Below, piece after piece: positions 1-9,804 of a stretch of DNA of 64,000 nt. The notes beneath the pieces were generated by a model. The model was not told the DNA's origin and ran no database searches. It saw only the letters and a list, made by a program, of their open reading frames with translations. Origin of the DNA: a candidate division WOR-3 bacterium (GTDB taxonomy: Bacteria; SDB-A); NCBI GenBank assembly GCA_016934535.1, contig JAFGSQ010000037.1, forward strand, positions 8,654 through 72,653. Reading direction: 5' to 3'. A program made the position numbers and the translations under genes. Every line of letters begins with the position of its first letter. The first letter of the stretch is position 1.

Positions 1-1
1 A

Positions 2-565
2 GACGCGGCGACTCCGGGAATAGTCCTTTTCTCCTCTCCGGAACAGACGGCCGGTTACTTCATGCTCGGAGAGACTTCTAAAACTTCGGCCGCAGGCAAA
101 GACCGCGGTAAAACACGATCTCCATTCACTCAGCCTTTTTTCCCGAGAACCCATAAACTCCAGGCCGACAGGTTCAGGGATTTGGCCGCATTATTCGACA
201 ATTTGCAATCCTGGATGATGAACACGGGATTTGTTGGCGGCGACGCAAGGGACGTCGAGAATAAAAAGGCTCTGAAAGTCAAGATTTCGCATTCCTCGGC
301 GATGATAGAAGCTTTGTTTGAAGACAGAATCACCTGGAAAAAAGATCCTGATTTCGGTTATCAGATAGTAGATGTCGCCGACGGAGCCAATTCGTGGCTT
401 CTCGAAAGAGTACCCGCCGAGATCCTCAATCCGGTTTTGTTTTTCGAAAAAAGCGGGAGAATGGAAGAATACCGGTTCTGGGTTCAGAAAATGAAAAGCG
501 AAAGGCGTGCTTTTCTCGAAAAATTCAAGGTCGAAAGCAACATTATTGAATCTGTCTGCGGCTGA
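2..565 (+). CDS. pckA: Phosphoenolpyruvate carboxykinase (ATP-type), C-terminal part
   Basis: Partial gene cut by the window edge; the frame is open from base 2, so the first visible ATG (62) is internal. The family converts oxaloacetate and ATP to phosphoenolpyruvate and CO2. Visible family landmarks are an EQTAGYFMLGETSKTSAAG stretch (cf. the EQxxYHFLSGxTAKxAGT region of known enzymes), an FFPRTHKL segment at the position of the conserved FLSLHPTQY, MMNTGFVGG (cf. LVNTGWxGG), and a C-terminal IPTELPG-like stretch reading ERVPAEILNP. About the last third of the protein is present. It is convergent with tamB, with only 18 bases between the two stops and no evident hairpin. A PEPCK-like relative (for example DUF4914) rather than a true enzyme cannot be excluded, because the nucleotide-binding loop lies outside the window. 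Confidence 0.75.
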   Translation, partial: DAATPGIVLFSSPEQTAGYFMLGETSKTSAAGKDRGKTRSPFTQPFFPRTHKLQADRFRDLAALFDNLQSWMMNTGFVGGDARDVENKKALKVKISHSSAMIEALFEDRITWKKDPDFGYQIVDVADGANSWLLERVPAEILNPVLFFEKSGRMEEYRFWVQKMKSERRAFLEKFKVESNIIESVCG

Positions 566-583
566 ATCGTTTGTTCAAGCAGT

Positions 584-3500
584 TCAATACCGCCATATCC
601 ACTGCAGACCTGCTCCCATGATGTCATCGGAGTCCTTGTTAAGGATGAAGGAAGTGTTCTTCCATATCCTGTAGGTCAAAGTAATATCCGCAGGGGTGTT
701 GTTGAGAATGTCTTTCTTGTATTCGACATAGACATCGCGAGTGACGTATTTGGCGAGGGTCAGTTTGGCGCTGTTCGACGAACCCAGTTGAGTCTCGAGA
801 TTTATTACACTGAGGTTCAAAGCCCTTTCGAGTCTTGAAAATACTTTGGTCCTGAGAAGGTAGTTTACCGCCCTGTTAGGCACGGCAGATGCAATAGTTG
901 AAATCGAAGTTATGTTGCTCCAGGTCGTGTTGAAAGTCAGCAGTGAAATGATATCCTGTTCAGACATTTTCGGTTCAGATGTCAGTGTCAGGGAAGGTGA
1001 GTTGATGTTGCCTGAAAGCCGGGCGATTATTGTCACTTCTCTCGACTCAGGAGAAGTCCCGTTCGCGGGATCGGAGTAATATATTTCAGTCTTTCCGTAA
1101 AAATCTATTTCGCCGTCAATTTGAGTCGAGTCGGTTATGAGCAGCAGTTGTCCCTCGGTTATCCTGAAACTCCTGTCGAGATAGAAAATGCTGCCGCGTT
1201 CTGCGATCAATTCGCCTTTCGTGCTGATCAAGCCGTCGAATGAAGAAACATTGTAAGTCCCGCTGAGTTCGACTTCGGCCATTTCGTGCCTGAATATAAT
1301 GTTCCCTGAAGAACCGTCAATGAATATTTCCATGTCAGGTATTTCCTGGTTTGCGGCAGGCTGTGACTGTGTTTCTGAAACAGGAGAGATGAGAGCCTGA
1401 TTTATGAAAGCGTCGCCTCTTATAGACGAGTGAAAATTGGAGTCTACTTGAATTTCGAGATTGCCCGTGACGTTTGCCCAAACTCCTTCGAATCCCGTAT
1501 AGTCAACGTCCTTGAAATCTATTTTTATCCGGGAATTGAACGACCTGTAACCTTCGGTCATTACCAGGTCGCCTTCGACGCCGAAATGTCCCCGTGAATT
1601 CGTGCCTGCGACGCTGAAATTTATAGAGTCGTCGTGAAAATCGGCTTTAGCCGAAATGTTTTGAGCTATTTGACCTGCGGGTTTGATGAACGCGGCGCCT
1701 TCGACAAGCTCAACTTGTCCGTAAATGTCCGGATCTTTGTACGTCCCTTTTATGGAGGCGTTTCCCCTGACATTCCCGGAGAGCATGACAGCAATGTCTG
1801 AGAGGAATTCAAGAGGCCAGAGGCCTATGTCGTCGAAAAGAATTTTAAGATCGATCTCGTCTTCAGTCCCGAAGGGGAGATAACCCGAAATTGTCGAGGT
1901 TCTATTTTGAAAAACCAGCTCGCATGTATCGATTTTCAAGCCTCTCAAAGTCGTTTCGCCTTCCAAGTGAGCGAAGTCGAGAAAAAGCAGTCCGGACTTG
2001 ACTTTTCCCGTACGGATCAGAACGTGAGCCCGTGGGTCTGAAAGCGGGCCCGAGAAGCCGGATCTAAGGTTTAGATAACCGTGTATAGGGGGTAAGGATG
2101 GAAAAAACGGATTCAAGTTCATGCTGACGCTGTCTGCGTTGAGAAATCCTGATATGTTGTCCCCGTTTATCTCGCAGGAAGCGGAAAAATTCAGGCCGGA
2201 ATAACCTTCGGCGTAAAATGTGTCCAGTGACAGACGATTGTCGGCAAAACTGACGATCAACGGCGAAGTCGTCAAAAGAAAAAACGAATCCGAGTTGATA
2301 GTTAAATTTTCAAATAAGATATTTGAATTTTCAGCGTCAAAAGCGAAAAAAGAACCGGCGTCGAAAAATTCAGAGGAGAGTGACACTTTTCCTTCGAGCA
2401 AATCGTCCGTTGTTTCTGCAAAAAGGGCAAACGTTTCTGCCGTGAACTTATTGTAAACCAGACCTCTTCCCGAAATCCTGACTGCGTCGGCGGTGAATTT
2501 TGTGGCTTCGAAGTTTTCAAATTCCATGTCTATGAAGCGGCAGTAAAAACCGTTGAATTCGGCGTCCTCAGCGGTTACGTCGGCGTTTAGAAATTTTCCA
2601 TCATACGTCAGAACGCCGTTGAGCCTGCCCCGGATCTGCCGGTCCGTGATTTTAAGTTGCGACAACAGAGAAACATTGAAATCCTGAAGACGGCAACTTA
2701 AATCGTAACCGTTTTTTGAAAAATCTATCTGTGCTCCCAGGTTACCATACTCTCCTGTAACGCAGGCGATGGAGAGAGCGTAATGTCCCGCTCCTGCATT
2801 TAGCGTTCCGTAAAGTGAATTCAACGAGACATCGTTTACTGAAGAGTTGGCGAAAGAAAAAACCGCTTCGCAGACAAGAGAATCGGGATTCTTCAGTTCT
2901 TTTATCCAGCCTGCGGCCGTCCCGTTGGCAGTGAAATGATTTGGTGAAAATCCGGAAAGAAATCCTATGTCCAGAGATCTGATTCCTTGAAATTCCGACT
3001 GAAAAGACATCGAATCAGTTTTGGGAGCGTAAGAACAGTTAAGAAGCATCTCTCCGCCGCCCAAATATATCCTGGAGTTGTCTGTCGATATCATTTCATC
3101 TTCGTAGGAAATTTCCGAGGAAATCGAGTCGGCGAAATACTTGTCAAACGACAACCCTTCGGCAAATAAATTGAAATCGGCATATTTCAACCCTTCATGA
3201 TATGTAAAACTTCCCTTTCCTGTAATTCTTCCTGAAATTTCTTTGCGCCACTCACTGACATCCGACCAGAAAGTGTCGATGACTGCACTGAATCTTGCTT
3301 CTCTCGAAAACACGTCGGCACGGGCAACAACGAAAGTGTTGCCGGTTCCGATTTCCACCAATCCTGATAATCTAAGGTCGGGATAGAGCACGACATCTGA
3401 TTTTAAAAAAATCTGACTGGAAACATAACAGGTCGAAAAAGCGGCTTTTTCGACAGTTATGTTTATGCCTTCGGGATAAGACAGCAGGACAGCGTCGACC

Positions 3501-4051
3501 GATATGTCGGATATTTCTTTGGCGTCGTAAATGAGACGGCCGTTTGAAACAAATATCCTTTCGGCGGAAATTCTGGGGAAAGATATGTCTCCGGGCGGTT
3601 TACCGTCCTGAGGTTTAGGATCAAGATTCCAGTTGAGTACACCGGATTCGGAGTGCGTGAATTGCAGAAACAGCCCGTCCGAAAAGACTGATTTGACTTG
3701 CCTTTTGTTTATAATGTCAAAAAAGCTGAAATTGATTTCAGCGTAAGGACAGCTCAGAAGCAGTTCTTCTCTGTCGTTGTATACGTGAAGGTCTTTGATC
3801 CAGACAGAAGGCTTGGAAAAAAACCCGGCCTGTTGATAGGTGACTTTGATGTCGAAAATATTTTCGAATATTTTTACTGTCTCTTTGAAAGCGAATTCTT
3901 CGGCTTTACCCTGAAAAACGGACGCGATGGCAAAATAGAGAATCCCCGTTGCAAATAAAAGGGGGACGAGTCTCAATCGCGGAAAGAATTTCCTCCAGCG
4001 CTCTTTGGGTTTTACTGTCCGTTTATTGTCAGAAGGGATTGCCGAAAGCAA
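584..4051 (-). CDS. tamB: TamB-like translocation/assembly module protein (DUF490)
   Basis: Inner-membrane-anchored, periplasm-spanning protein of the TamB/AsmA-like superfamily, which works with an Omp85 partner in outer-membrane protein insertion or phospholipid transport. The 1155 residues begin with a basic segment and one membrane helix (about residues 27-46, LVPLLFATGILYFAIASVF). A long run of beta-strand-rich repeats follows, and the C-terminal DUF490 region (about 880-1155) ends in a strand-rich tail closing with LQWIWRY, an aromatic C-terminus like that of outer-membrane partners. Length is close to E. coli TamB (about 1260). The start overlaps the 3' end of the upstream Omp85 gene by 23 bases, indicating translational coupling. 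It is the last gene of the minus-strand run. Family assignment is secure from architecture and pairing; the exact substrate is not known. Confidence 0.85.
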   Translation of the reverse strand: MLSAIPSDNKRTVKPKERWRKFFPRLRLVPLLFATGILYFAIASVFQGKAEEFAFKETVKIFENIFDIKVTYQQAGFFSKPSVWIKDLHVYNDREELLLSCPYAEINFSFFDIINKRQVKSVFSDGLFLQFTHSESGVLNWNLDPKPQDGKPPGDISFPRISAERIFVSNGRLIYDAKEISDISVDAVLLSYPEGINITVEKAAFSTCYVSSQIFLKSDVVLYPDLRLSGLVEIGTGNTFVVARADVFSREARFSAVIDTFWSDVSEWRKEISGRITGKGSFTYHEGLKYADFNLFAEGLSFDKYFADSISSEISYEDEMISTDNSRIYLGGGEMLLNCSYAPKTDSMSFQSEFQGIRSLDIGFLSGFSPNHFTANGTAAGWIKELKNPDSLVCEAVFSFANSSVNDVSLNSLYGTLNAGAGHYALSIACVTGEYGNLGAQIDFSKNGYDLSCRLQDFNVSLLSQLKITDRQIRGRLNGVLTYDGKFLNADVTAEDAEFNGFYCRFIDMEFENFEATKFTADAVRISGRGLVYNKFTAETFALFAETTDDLLEGKVSLSSEFFDAGSFFAFDAENSNILFENLTINSDSFFLLTTSPLIVSFADNRLSLDTFYAEGYSGLNFSASCEINGDNISGFLNADSVSMNLNPFFPSLPPIHGYLNLRSGFSGPLSDPRAHVLIRTGKVKSGLLFLDFAHLEGETTLRGLKIDTCELVFQNRTSTISGYLPFGTEDEIDLKILFDDIGLWPLEFLSDIAVMLSGNVRGNASIKGTYKDPDIYGQVELVEGAAFIKPAGQIAQNISAKADFHDDSINFSVAGTNSRGHFGVEGDLVMTEGYRSFNSRIKIDFKDVDYTGFEGVWANVTGNLEIQVDSNFHSSIRGDAFINQALISPVSETQSQPAANQEIPDMEIFIDGSSGNIIFRHEMAEVELSGTYNVSSFDGLISTKGELIAERGSIFYLDRSFRITEGQLLLITDSTQIDGEIDFYGKTEIYYSDPANGTSPESREVTIIARLSGNINSPSLTLTSEPKMSEQDIISLLTFNTTWSNITSISTIASAVPNRAVNYLLRTKVFSRLERALNLSVINLETQLGSSNSAKLTLAKYVTRDVYVEYKKDILNNTPADITLTYRIWKNTSFILNKDSDDIMGAGLQWIWRY

Positions 4052-5825
4052 ATTGGATCATTCCTTTGTAACGATGTTCGCCGACCATTGGCAATCCGTA
4101 TTCGAGCCTGATCGGTCCGGCCGGTGTGTTGTAAATAATTCCGATTCCCAGTGAAATACCTACGTTTTCGTAAGGCGATATATCTTTCGAAGAGTTCCAC
4201 AATCCTCCTGCGTCGGCGAAGAATTCAAGCGCGAATTCGCCTGAGCTGTAATGGATTTGCGTCATGGCGTTCATGAGGACGTTGCCGCTGTTGCCGCCGA
4301 TTTCATCGGGGTCTCCCAGGGAACCCTCCGGATAGCCTCGGAGTGAATTCACTCCGCCCAGTGTGATTTTCTGGTCGGAACTTATGCCGTTTTCGAGGGA
4401 CACCGAATAAGGAAAAGTCCATGTCGAACGAAGGAAAACGTAGTATCCGAATTGCGACGGTTTCGCCAGCCGCACCCAGTCCCAGCCGAGTCTGTAGAAA
4501 TAATTGTCACCGCCAAGGGGTCTGCCGGCCATCTGAAACCTAAAATTCTGTTTTAGACCGGTAGTGGGAGAAAACGGATTGTCCCTGGAATCGAAAGTGT
4601 AGCCGAATATAAGACTGTTTGTGAATTTACTGTATGTAAATTGCGGCTGATCCGTTCCGGATGAAGATGTCGTGTCAAGCCATGCTTTGTGAAAGACGAG
4701 GCCTGAATAAACAACGCCGCAGGCGGATATCCTTTTGCCCAGAGAAGGCGAAAATTCAAGGTATTCAATGTTTCTTTCTCCGATACCTTTTCTTTCGCCT
4801 TTAAGAGAGCTCGAAAAAATAAGCGAAGTGCCTAAAAAATAAGGTTCGGAATAGTTCAATTCCGCATTTTCAATGTAATCACCTTGAAAATCAGTGTCGT
4901 AGGAGACAGAAACTGAAATCCTCTGAGCGTTGCCGAAAAGATTGTAGTTTCCCCACTTGAGATTTATACCGGTTTTTCTGTCGCTTTTGTAGTTCAGTGA
5001 GACGAGGAAAAATGACATTTTGGATTCCTCGACCATGATTATGACTTTCAAACTGTCTTCGTGCAGTTTTGACGGCATAGGTTTTACCGAGACATACGAG
5101 AAAAGACCCGTGTAATAAAGATTGTTCCTGACCCTGGCGAGCATATCGGGGAAGAAAAGCTGTCCGCTTTTCAATCTTGATTCCATCTCTATTATTTTTG
5201 TTCTCACTCTGGAATTACCAAGTATTTCGACATTGTTAATAAAAACTTTGTTTCCAGTGTCTACGGAAATAAAAATGTCGCACAAAAGTGAATCCGCACT
5301 CAAAGGAACGATTGTGTCTTCGATCTTTATGTTGTAATATCCTCTGTTTATGTATTCTGAGGCAATTTTTATCTGTACCATCGTGAGGTTAATCTGATTC
5401 AAAGGCTTTCCCGGAAGGATGTCGTGCTGTTCAAAAGCCGACATGTCTGTTCCGGAATCACACCCAGACAAACTCACTGAATTGATGACCGACCTTTCTC
5501 CTTCATTTATCTCGTATTTCAGGACGTATCCTCTGGGTGTGAGAGAATCGGTTTGATTGAGAACAGCCGCTTTGAGAAATCCGAGCTGAGAGTAATAAGC
5601 GAGTATGTTTTTGACATTTTTTGAGCTTGAGAAAGGGCTGTATAAATCGTTTTCGTCCGAATAAAGATAAGGCCGTATGTCTTTTACACTGACCTCTTCA
5701 CAACCGGTCAATTCGACTTTGTATATTCTGGCAAAAGAACTGTACGGGTCTTTTCTGGTTCCGCAAGAAAAAAGAAGCAAAAGTGCAGTCGTAATAATTA
5801 TGGGTTTAAGTTCGAGGTGTTTCAT
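4029..5825 (-). CDS. tamL: Omp85/BamA-family outer-membrane protein, TamL-like lipoprotein
   Basis: 598 residues: N-terminal lipoprotein signal with lipobox LFSC (Cys21), POTRA-type domains over about residues 30-270, then a 16-strand Omp85 barrel. The barrel contains the lid-loop signature LRGYPEGSLGD and ends in Phe (AFGNPF), the usual outer-membrane sorting signal. Acylated TamA-type proteins paired with TamB are known in Bacteroidetes as TamL; the lipobox and the downstream tamB make that the best match here, rather than BamA or classical TamA. Start is the ATG at 5825, 19 bases after serS. No other bam gene is visible. Predicted role is insertion of proteins into the outer membrane together with TamB. 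Confidence 0.85.
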   Translation of the reverse strand: MKHLELKPIIITTALLLLFSCGTRKDPYSSFARIYKVELTGCEEVSVKDIRPYLYSDENDLYSPFSSSKNVKNILAYYSQLGFLKAAVLNQTDSLTPRGYVLKYEINEGERSVINSVSLSGCDSGTDMSAFEQHDILPGKPLNQINLTMVQIKIASEYINRGYYNIKIEDTIVPLSADSLLCDIFISVDTGNKVFINNVEILGNSRVRTKIIEMESRLKSGQLFFPDMLARVRNNLYYTGLFSYVSVKPMPSKLHEDSLKVIIMVEESKMSFFLVSLNYKSDRKTGINLKWGNYNLFGNAQRISVSVSYDTDFQGDYIENAELNYSEPYFLGTSLIFSSSLKGERKGIGERNIEYLEFSPSLGKRISACGVVYSGLVFHKAWLDTTSSSGTDQPQFTYSKFTNSLIFGYTFDSRDNPFSPTTGLKQNFRFQMAGRPLGGDNYFYRLGWDWVRLAKPSQFGYYVFLRSTWTFPYSVSLENGISSDQKITLGGVNSLRGYPEGSLGDPDEIGGNSGNVLMNAMTQIHYSSGEFALEFFADAGGLWNSSKDISPYENVGISLGIGIIYNTPAGPIRLEYGLPMVGEHRYKGMIQFAFGNPF

Positions 5826-5844
5826 GATTGGACAGAAAAGCGGA

Positions 5845-7101
5845 TCAGAGAGATAAAGTCTCCCTGCCCGGGAAGTATTTTTTCAAAACTTCAGGAACCG
5901 ACACTTCTCCGTTTTCCTGCTGATAATTCTCCAATATGGCTATCATCGTTCTCGGGGTGGCAAGAGCGCTTCCGTTTAAAGTGTGAACGAATGAAATTTT
6001 ACCTTCTTCGTTTTTAAAGCGGATGTTGATCCTGCGTGATTGAAAATCCCTGAAAAGCGACACCGATGACACTTCGAGGTACTTTTTCGACACGGGAGCC
6101 CAAGCTTCCAAATCGTATGTTATCGCGCTGGCAAAACTCATTTCACCGGTGCAAAGTTTTCTTGTCCTGAAAGGTATTTCTAATTTTTTAAGCACGAGCT
6201 GACTTTCTTCGAGAAGTTCCTCGAGACTGTTTCTGCTTTCCTCGGGTTTCGACAGATGCACGAGTTCGACTTTGTTGAACTGATGCATTCTCATTAGACC
6301 TTTCGTCTCCTTTCCGTAGGATCCCGCTTCACGCCTGAAACAAGTTGTGTAAGCGCAGATTTTTACAGGCAGTGATTCACAGCCGAGTAATTCCTGGGAA
6401 AACAGGTTTGTAACAGGCACTTCTGCGGTCGGATTGAGGAAGAGGTCGTCTTTTTCAATCAGATACATGTCCTCCTCGAGTTTCGGAAGCTGGCCCGTGC
6501 CGAACATCGCGTTTCTGTTGACGAGATAAGGCGGCAATAACTCTCTGTAACCGTTTTCGGAGTGCATCTCCATCATAAACATAATAAGAGCGAGTTCAAG
6601 CCGTGCTCCGTTTCCAGTGTACAGAGGGAAAGCGCTTTTTGAAACTTTTCCCGCGGAAGCGAAATCGAGAAGTTTTAATTTTGAAGAAAGCTCAAAATGG
6701 TCAAGTCCCTTTTTCTCGGAGCCGGGTTTGCCCCAGGAATAAACCGTTTCGTTGTCTTCGGCTGATTTTCCCGTTGGCACGTCCTGGTCCGGCACATTCG
6801 GTATCCAATACAGGGCTTCTTTCCATTTTTTGTCAGTTTCGGCGAATTCCTTTTCGTCGGACTTTATCTCGGAAGAGAGTTTTTTTGACTCCGCCAGGAG
6901 ATCCTGTCCGTTTATTTTTTTTGCAGATATTTCTTTTGAAAGAGCGTTGAGCCTGCTTCTCTTGTTTTCTATCATCTTTAAAGAGAACTTTCTCGCTTCA
7001 TCAATTTCAAAAAAAGCGTCAAGATCGCATTTTTCTCCTTTCGACGCGACGGCAATCTTCACATATTCTCTGTTTTCTCTTATATATTTTACGTCAAGCA
7101 T
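5845..7101 (-). CDS. serS: Seryl-tRNA synthetase
   Basis: Charges tRNA-Ser with serine in the cytoplasm. The 418-residue length is typical. The N-terminal domain (about 1-105) is the expected long antiparallel coiled coil, rich in Lys/Glu (KMIENKRSRLNALSKEI). The class II core follows, with motif 2 CFRREAGSYGKETKGLMRMHQF-like residues around the TTCFRREAG segment and motif 3 GSALATPRTMIAILENYQ near the C-terminus. The ATG start overlaps the end of the upstream Lon-like gene by 8 bases, so it is probably translated from the same message. No T-box leader is visible, as expected inside an operon. Confidence 0.97.
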   Translation of the reverse strand: MLDVKYIRENREYVKIAVASKGEKCDLDAFFEIDEARKFSLKMIENKRSRLNALSKEISAKKINGQDLLAESKKLSSEIKSDEKEFAETDKKWKEALYWIPNVPDQDVPTGKSAEDNETVYSWGKPGSEKKGLDHFELSSKLKLLDFASAGKVSKSAFPLYTGNGARLELALIMFMMEMHSENGYRELLPPYLVNRNAMFGTGQLPKLEEDMYLIEKDDLFLNPTAEVPVTNLFSQELLGCESLPVKICAYTTCFRREAGSYGKETKGLMRMHQFNKVELVHLSKPEESRNSLEELLEESQLVLKKLEIPFRTRKLCTGEMSFASAITYDLEAWAPVSKKYLEVSSVSLFRDFQSRRINIRFKNEEGKISFVHTLNGSALATPRTMIAILENYQQENGEVSVPEVLKKYFPGRETLSL

Positions 7102-9481
7102 ATCTTCCTCTCTTCACGGCGTATGATTTTTCGAAGTAATTTTTCAAACCTTCTTTTATGCGTTTTTCTATGTACTGCATTTTATTTCTTTCGTTTCCGG
7201 TGTCCAATATCAGACAAAGCGTTTCGTCAATTGAATTCACGGAATATATAGAGAATGATCCGGCGGCTGACGATTGTCGGATGTCTTTCCCGAGCATCAG
7301 CGAATTTTCGTTGTCTTTGGGTATTATGAGCGATCCGTTCCTTATTTTTTTCATTTTACACGTTCTGTAAAAACCTTCTATTTTTTCGTTGATTCCTCCG
7401 ACTGCCTGAACATTTCCTGTCTGATCGACTGATCCGGTAACGGCAAAATTCTGTTTGACAGGGATTTTGGAAATGCATGACAAAAGAGCGCATATTTCTG
7501 CGACGGAAGCGCTGTCGCCGTCGATAATGTTGTAGGACTGCTCGAAACAAACGGATGCGTGTATGGACAAAGGGGATTCCTCGGCGTATTTACCTCTGAG
7601 ATACCCGCTTATGATATTGACTCCCTTTGTGTGGATTTCTCCTGAAAGGTTGGATTTTCTGTCTATGCTTATTATGCCTTTCTCTCCGGGTGACACCCGC
7701 GCTGTTATCCTCGCCGGCAGTCCTACGGGGATGTCGTCTGTGTCAATAATCGTCAGGCCGTTCACTTGACCGATCTGACTTCCTTTGAGAAAAATTTTAA
7801 TGACGTTGTCACGTATCAGTCTGAGGTATTCTCTTTCGAGAGACGTTCTTCTGAATCGCATCATGTCTATTGCTTTTTCGACGGATTTTTGGGTGACCGT
7901 TTTCGCTTTTTTGTTTTTCTTGGTTTCCCAGTAACTGCTTTCCTTCATCAGATCGGATATTTTTCCGAATTTTGTGCTTATCAGTTTTTTGTCCCCGGCG
8001 AGTTTGACGGCGTATTCACAAATGCTGATCACCGACTCGCGTGAAAAATGCGGCAAATTTTCTTTTTTCGACGTCAGGGCGATGAAATTTGAATATTTTT
8101 TAAGGTTTCTTTTCGAAAGCAACATGTGCTCGTCGAACTTGGCCTTGATTTTGAATATCTTCGGGAAATCGGGATCCTTGTAATATAGCGCAGAATATAT
8201 TTCGTCGTTCCCTATCATGACAACTTTAACGTCGATTTCAACCGGATTCGGTCTTAGATAACTTCGCGAGGAGAGAGGATTGGCCACGGGTGTTATTTCC
8301 AGTCTCTGGGTTTTGAGCGTTCTTTTAAGTCTTTGCCATGAATTTTCCTCCTGAAGGAGGTCAAATGCGTCGATTATCAAAAAGCCTTTGTGGGCTTTTA
8401 GAAGACTGCCGGCTTTAATGCTGGTGTGGATCTTTTCGCTCGAGCTGACGTTTTCGACAGTTCCGAACAGATTGTTCTCTGACGGAAAACTCTCGATAAT
8501 GACTGGCCTTTTAATTTTTTTGTGGTTGTTGACGGCGACGTTTATGCTCATAATACTGTCTATGCTTTCTTTCTCGGATTTCCATTTTTCTTTGTCCTGT
8601 TCGGCCTCCATGAGAGTTTTCCAGAGAGATATGTTGGTAAGCATATAGTCGAGGTAAAAATCGAGATAATCTTTCATTTCCGCCGAAGAAGTGAGCTCTT
8701 TCAGGTCTTCGAAAATGAGTTTCAGAAAAGGGTATGCCGTGTCTATGTCGAGCTTTTTCTTTCTGTTTGAAAAAGCCGTTCTCAAAGTTTTAAAATCGTT
8801 CAGATATAAAGCTATCGTTTTTTCGATCTCGTCTTTTTTTTCGAGAAATTCCTTCAGTTTTTTGTTTTTTAGCTGGTTTTTCTCAACCAGTTCGGTAAGT
8901 TCGTTGAAGCTGAAAACTTTTTTTTTGTGAACGGGCATAAGTTCCATTTTCGAGCCTTCTCCTTCGGTCTTCATCCACCTGAATCCCGAAGTTTTAACGA
9001 GTTTGTCGATTTTGGAAAAAATTCTGTTCTCTTCCTTTTTTTCTTTTTTTTCAAAAGTCATAAGTTCCGACATGTATTTGTCGTTGAAATAAATGGCCGA
9101 TATAAGATTTTCAAGATTCTCGAGAAGTTCCTCCAAAGCCCGTGAAAGCAGTATTCCTTCACCTTTCGAGAGTTTGATTGAAACAGGCTCTTCGGGAATG
9201 TCGAAGTTGTATAGAAAAATTATGTCTTCAAGATTTTTTTCGCCTCTTCCTATTTTTTTAGTAAGAAACTTGTGAAGAGTGCTTTTTCTCCCCGTACCGG
9301 CTAATCCGGAGATGAATACGTTGTAACCCTGCCCGTCTATCTCAATGCCGGTCGTTATGGATTCTATTGCTTCCCGCTGACCTATTATGTCTTCGGTGGG
9401 ATTCAACTCGGAGGTGGTTTTGAATTTGAAAACATCTTCTGGGCAGGACCATGTGAGCTTGGAAGCGATTATTTTTTTCAA
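7094..9481 (-). CDS. Lon-related AAA+ ATP-dependent protease (AAA_32/S16 type)
   Basis: 795 residues of the Lon-like family that carries a long insertion in the AAA module. Walker A is GLAGTGRKST (about residues 60-69). A helical, Lys/Glu-rich insertion spans about 150-330 and a Walker B region lies near LIIDAFDLLQEE. The C-terminal S16 peptidase domain has the Ser-Lys dyad at Ser657 (DGDSAS) and Lys700 (GGINEKIEGF); the 43-residue spacing equals that of E. coli Lon (679/722). The start is TTG at 9481, overlapping the preceding stop as TTGA; the next residues (SKLTWSCPEDVFKFKTTSEL) match the family N-terminus, supporting this start. Likely a cytosolic quality-control protease. It is not classical LonA because the N-terminal LAN domain is absent. 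Confidence 0.9.
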   Translation of the reverse strand: MKKIIASKLTWSCPEDVFKFKTTSELNPTEDIIGQREAIESITTGIEIDGQGYNVFISGLAGTGRKSTLHKFLTKKIGRGEKNLEDIIFLYNFDIPEEPVSIKLSKGEGILLSRALEELLENLENLISAIYFNDKYMSELMTFEKKEKKEENRIFSKIDKLVKTSGFRWMKTEGEGSKMELMPVHKKKVFSFNELTELVEKNQLKNKKLKEFLEKKDEIEKTIALYLNDFKTLRTAFSNRKKKLDIDTAYPFLKLIFEDLKELTSSAEMKDYLDFYLDYMLTNISLWKTLMEAEQDKEKWKSEKESIDSIMSINVAVNNHKKIKRPVIIESFPSENNLFGTVENVSSSEKIHTSIKAGSLLKAHKGFLIIDAFDLLQEENSWQRLKRTLKTQRLEITPVANPLSSRSYLRPNPVEIDVKVVMIGNDEIYSALYYKDPDFPKIFKIKAKFDEHMLLSKRNLKKYSNFIALTSKKENLPHFSRESVISICEYAVKLAGDKKLISTKFGKISDLMKESSYWETKKNKKAKTVTQKSVEKAIDMMRFRRTSLEREYLRLIRDNVIKIFLKGSQIGQVNGLTIIDTDDIPVGLPARITARVSPGEKGIISIDRKSNLSGEIHTKGVNIISGYLRGKYAEESPLSIHASVCFEQSYNIIDGDSASVAEICALLSCISKIPVKQNFAVTGSVDQTGNVQAVGGINEKIEGFYRTCKMKKIRNGSLIIPKDNENSLMLGKDIRQSSAAGSFSIYSVNSIDETLCLILDTGNERNKMQYIEKRIKEGLKNYFEKSYAVKRGRYA

Positions 9482-9798
9482 TCATCGCTCCTGTATATAA
9501 CTACGTCCCCTTTTTTTACTTTATCACCCGGTTTGATTTTCAGAACCATTACTTTTCCGCGGTATTCGGAAAAGATCTTGTTGTAGGATTTCATCGCTTC
9601 AATTACGTAAAGGATGTCTCCTTTTTCAACCCGAGAGCCTTCGCGGACAAAGATTTCTTTTATTATTCCGGGGATCGGAGATTTCTCTTCCTTCTGCGTG
9701 TTTTTTTCAAAATTGACGCCAGGATTTTTTCTTTTGAAATTATTGGTTATATAAAAAGAGTCGTCGACGTTGAGTTCTATCTTTTCGTTAAACATCAT
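9478..9798 (-). CDS. Biotin/lipoyl carrier protein of an acyl-CoA carboxylase or decarboxylase
   Basis: A 106-residue protein whose C-terminal half (about 35-105) is a biotinyl domain with the attachment motif EAMK (Lys70) and a preceding Pro-Gly-rich entry strand (SPIPGIIKEIF). It carries carboxybiotin between partner subunits. It lies 6 bases downstream of the carboxyltransferase gene. The upstream sequence AGGAG sits 3 bases before ATG 9798 and 6 before a second in-frame ATG at 9795, so either may be used. No biotin carboxylase and no membrane beta subunit is encoded nearby; the same pair could belong to propionyl-CoA carboxylase or to a Na+-pumping methylmalonyl-CoA decarboxylase. Confidence 0.88.
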   Translation of the reverse strand: MMFNEKIELNVDDSFYITNNFKRKNPGVNFEKNTQKEEKSPIPGIIKEIFVREGSRVEKGDILYVIEAMKSYNKIFSEYRGKVMVLKIKPGDKVKKGDVVIYRSDD

Positions 9799-9804
9799 TC
9801 GCTC

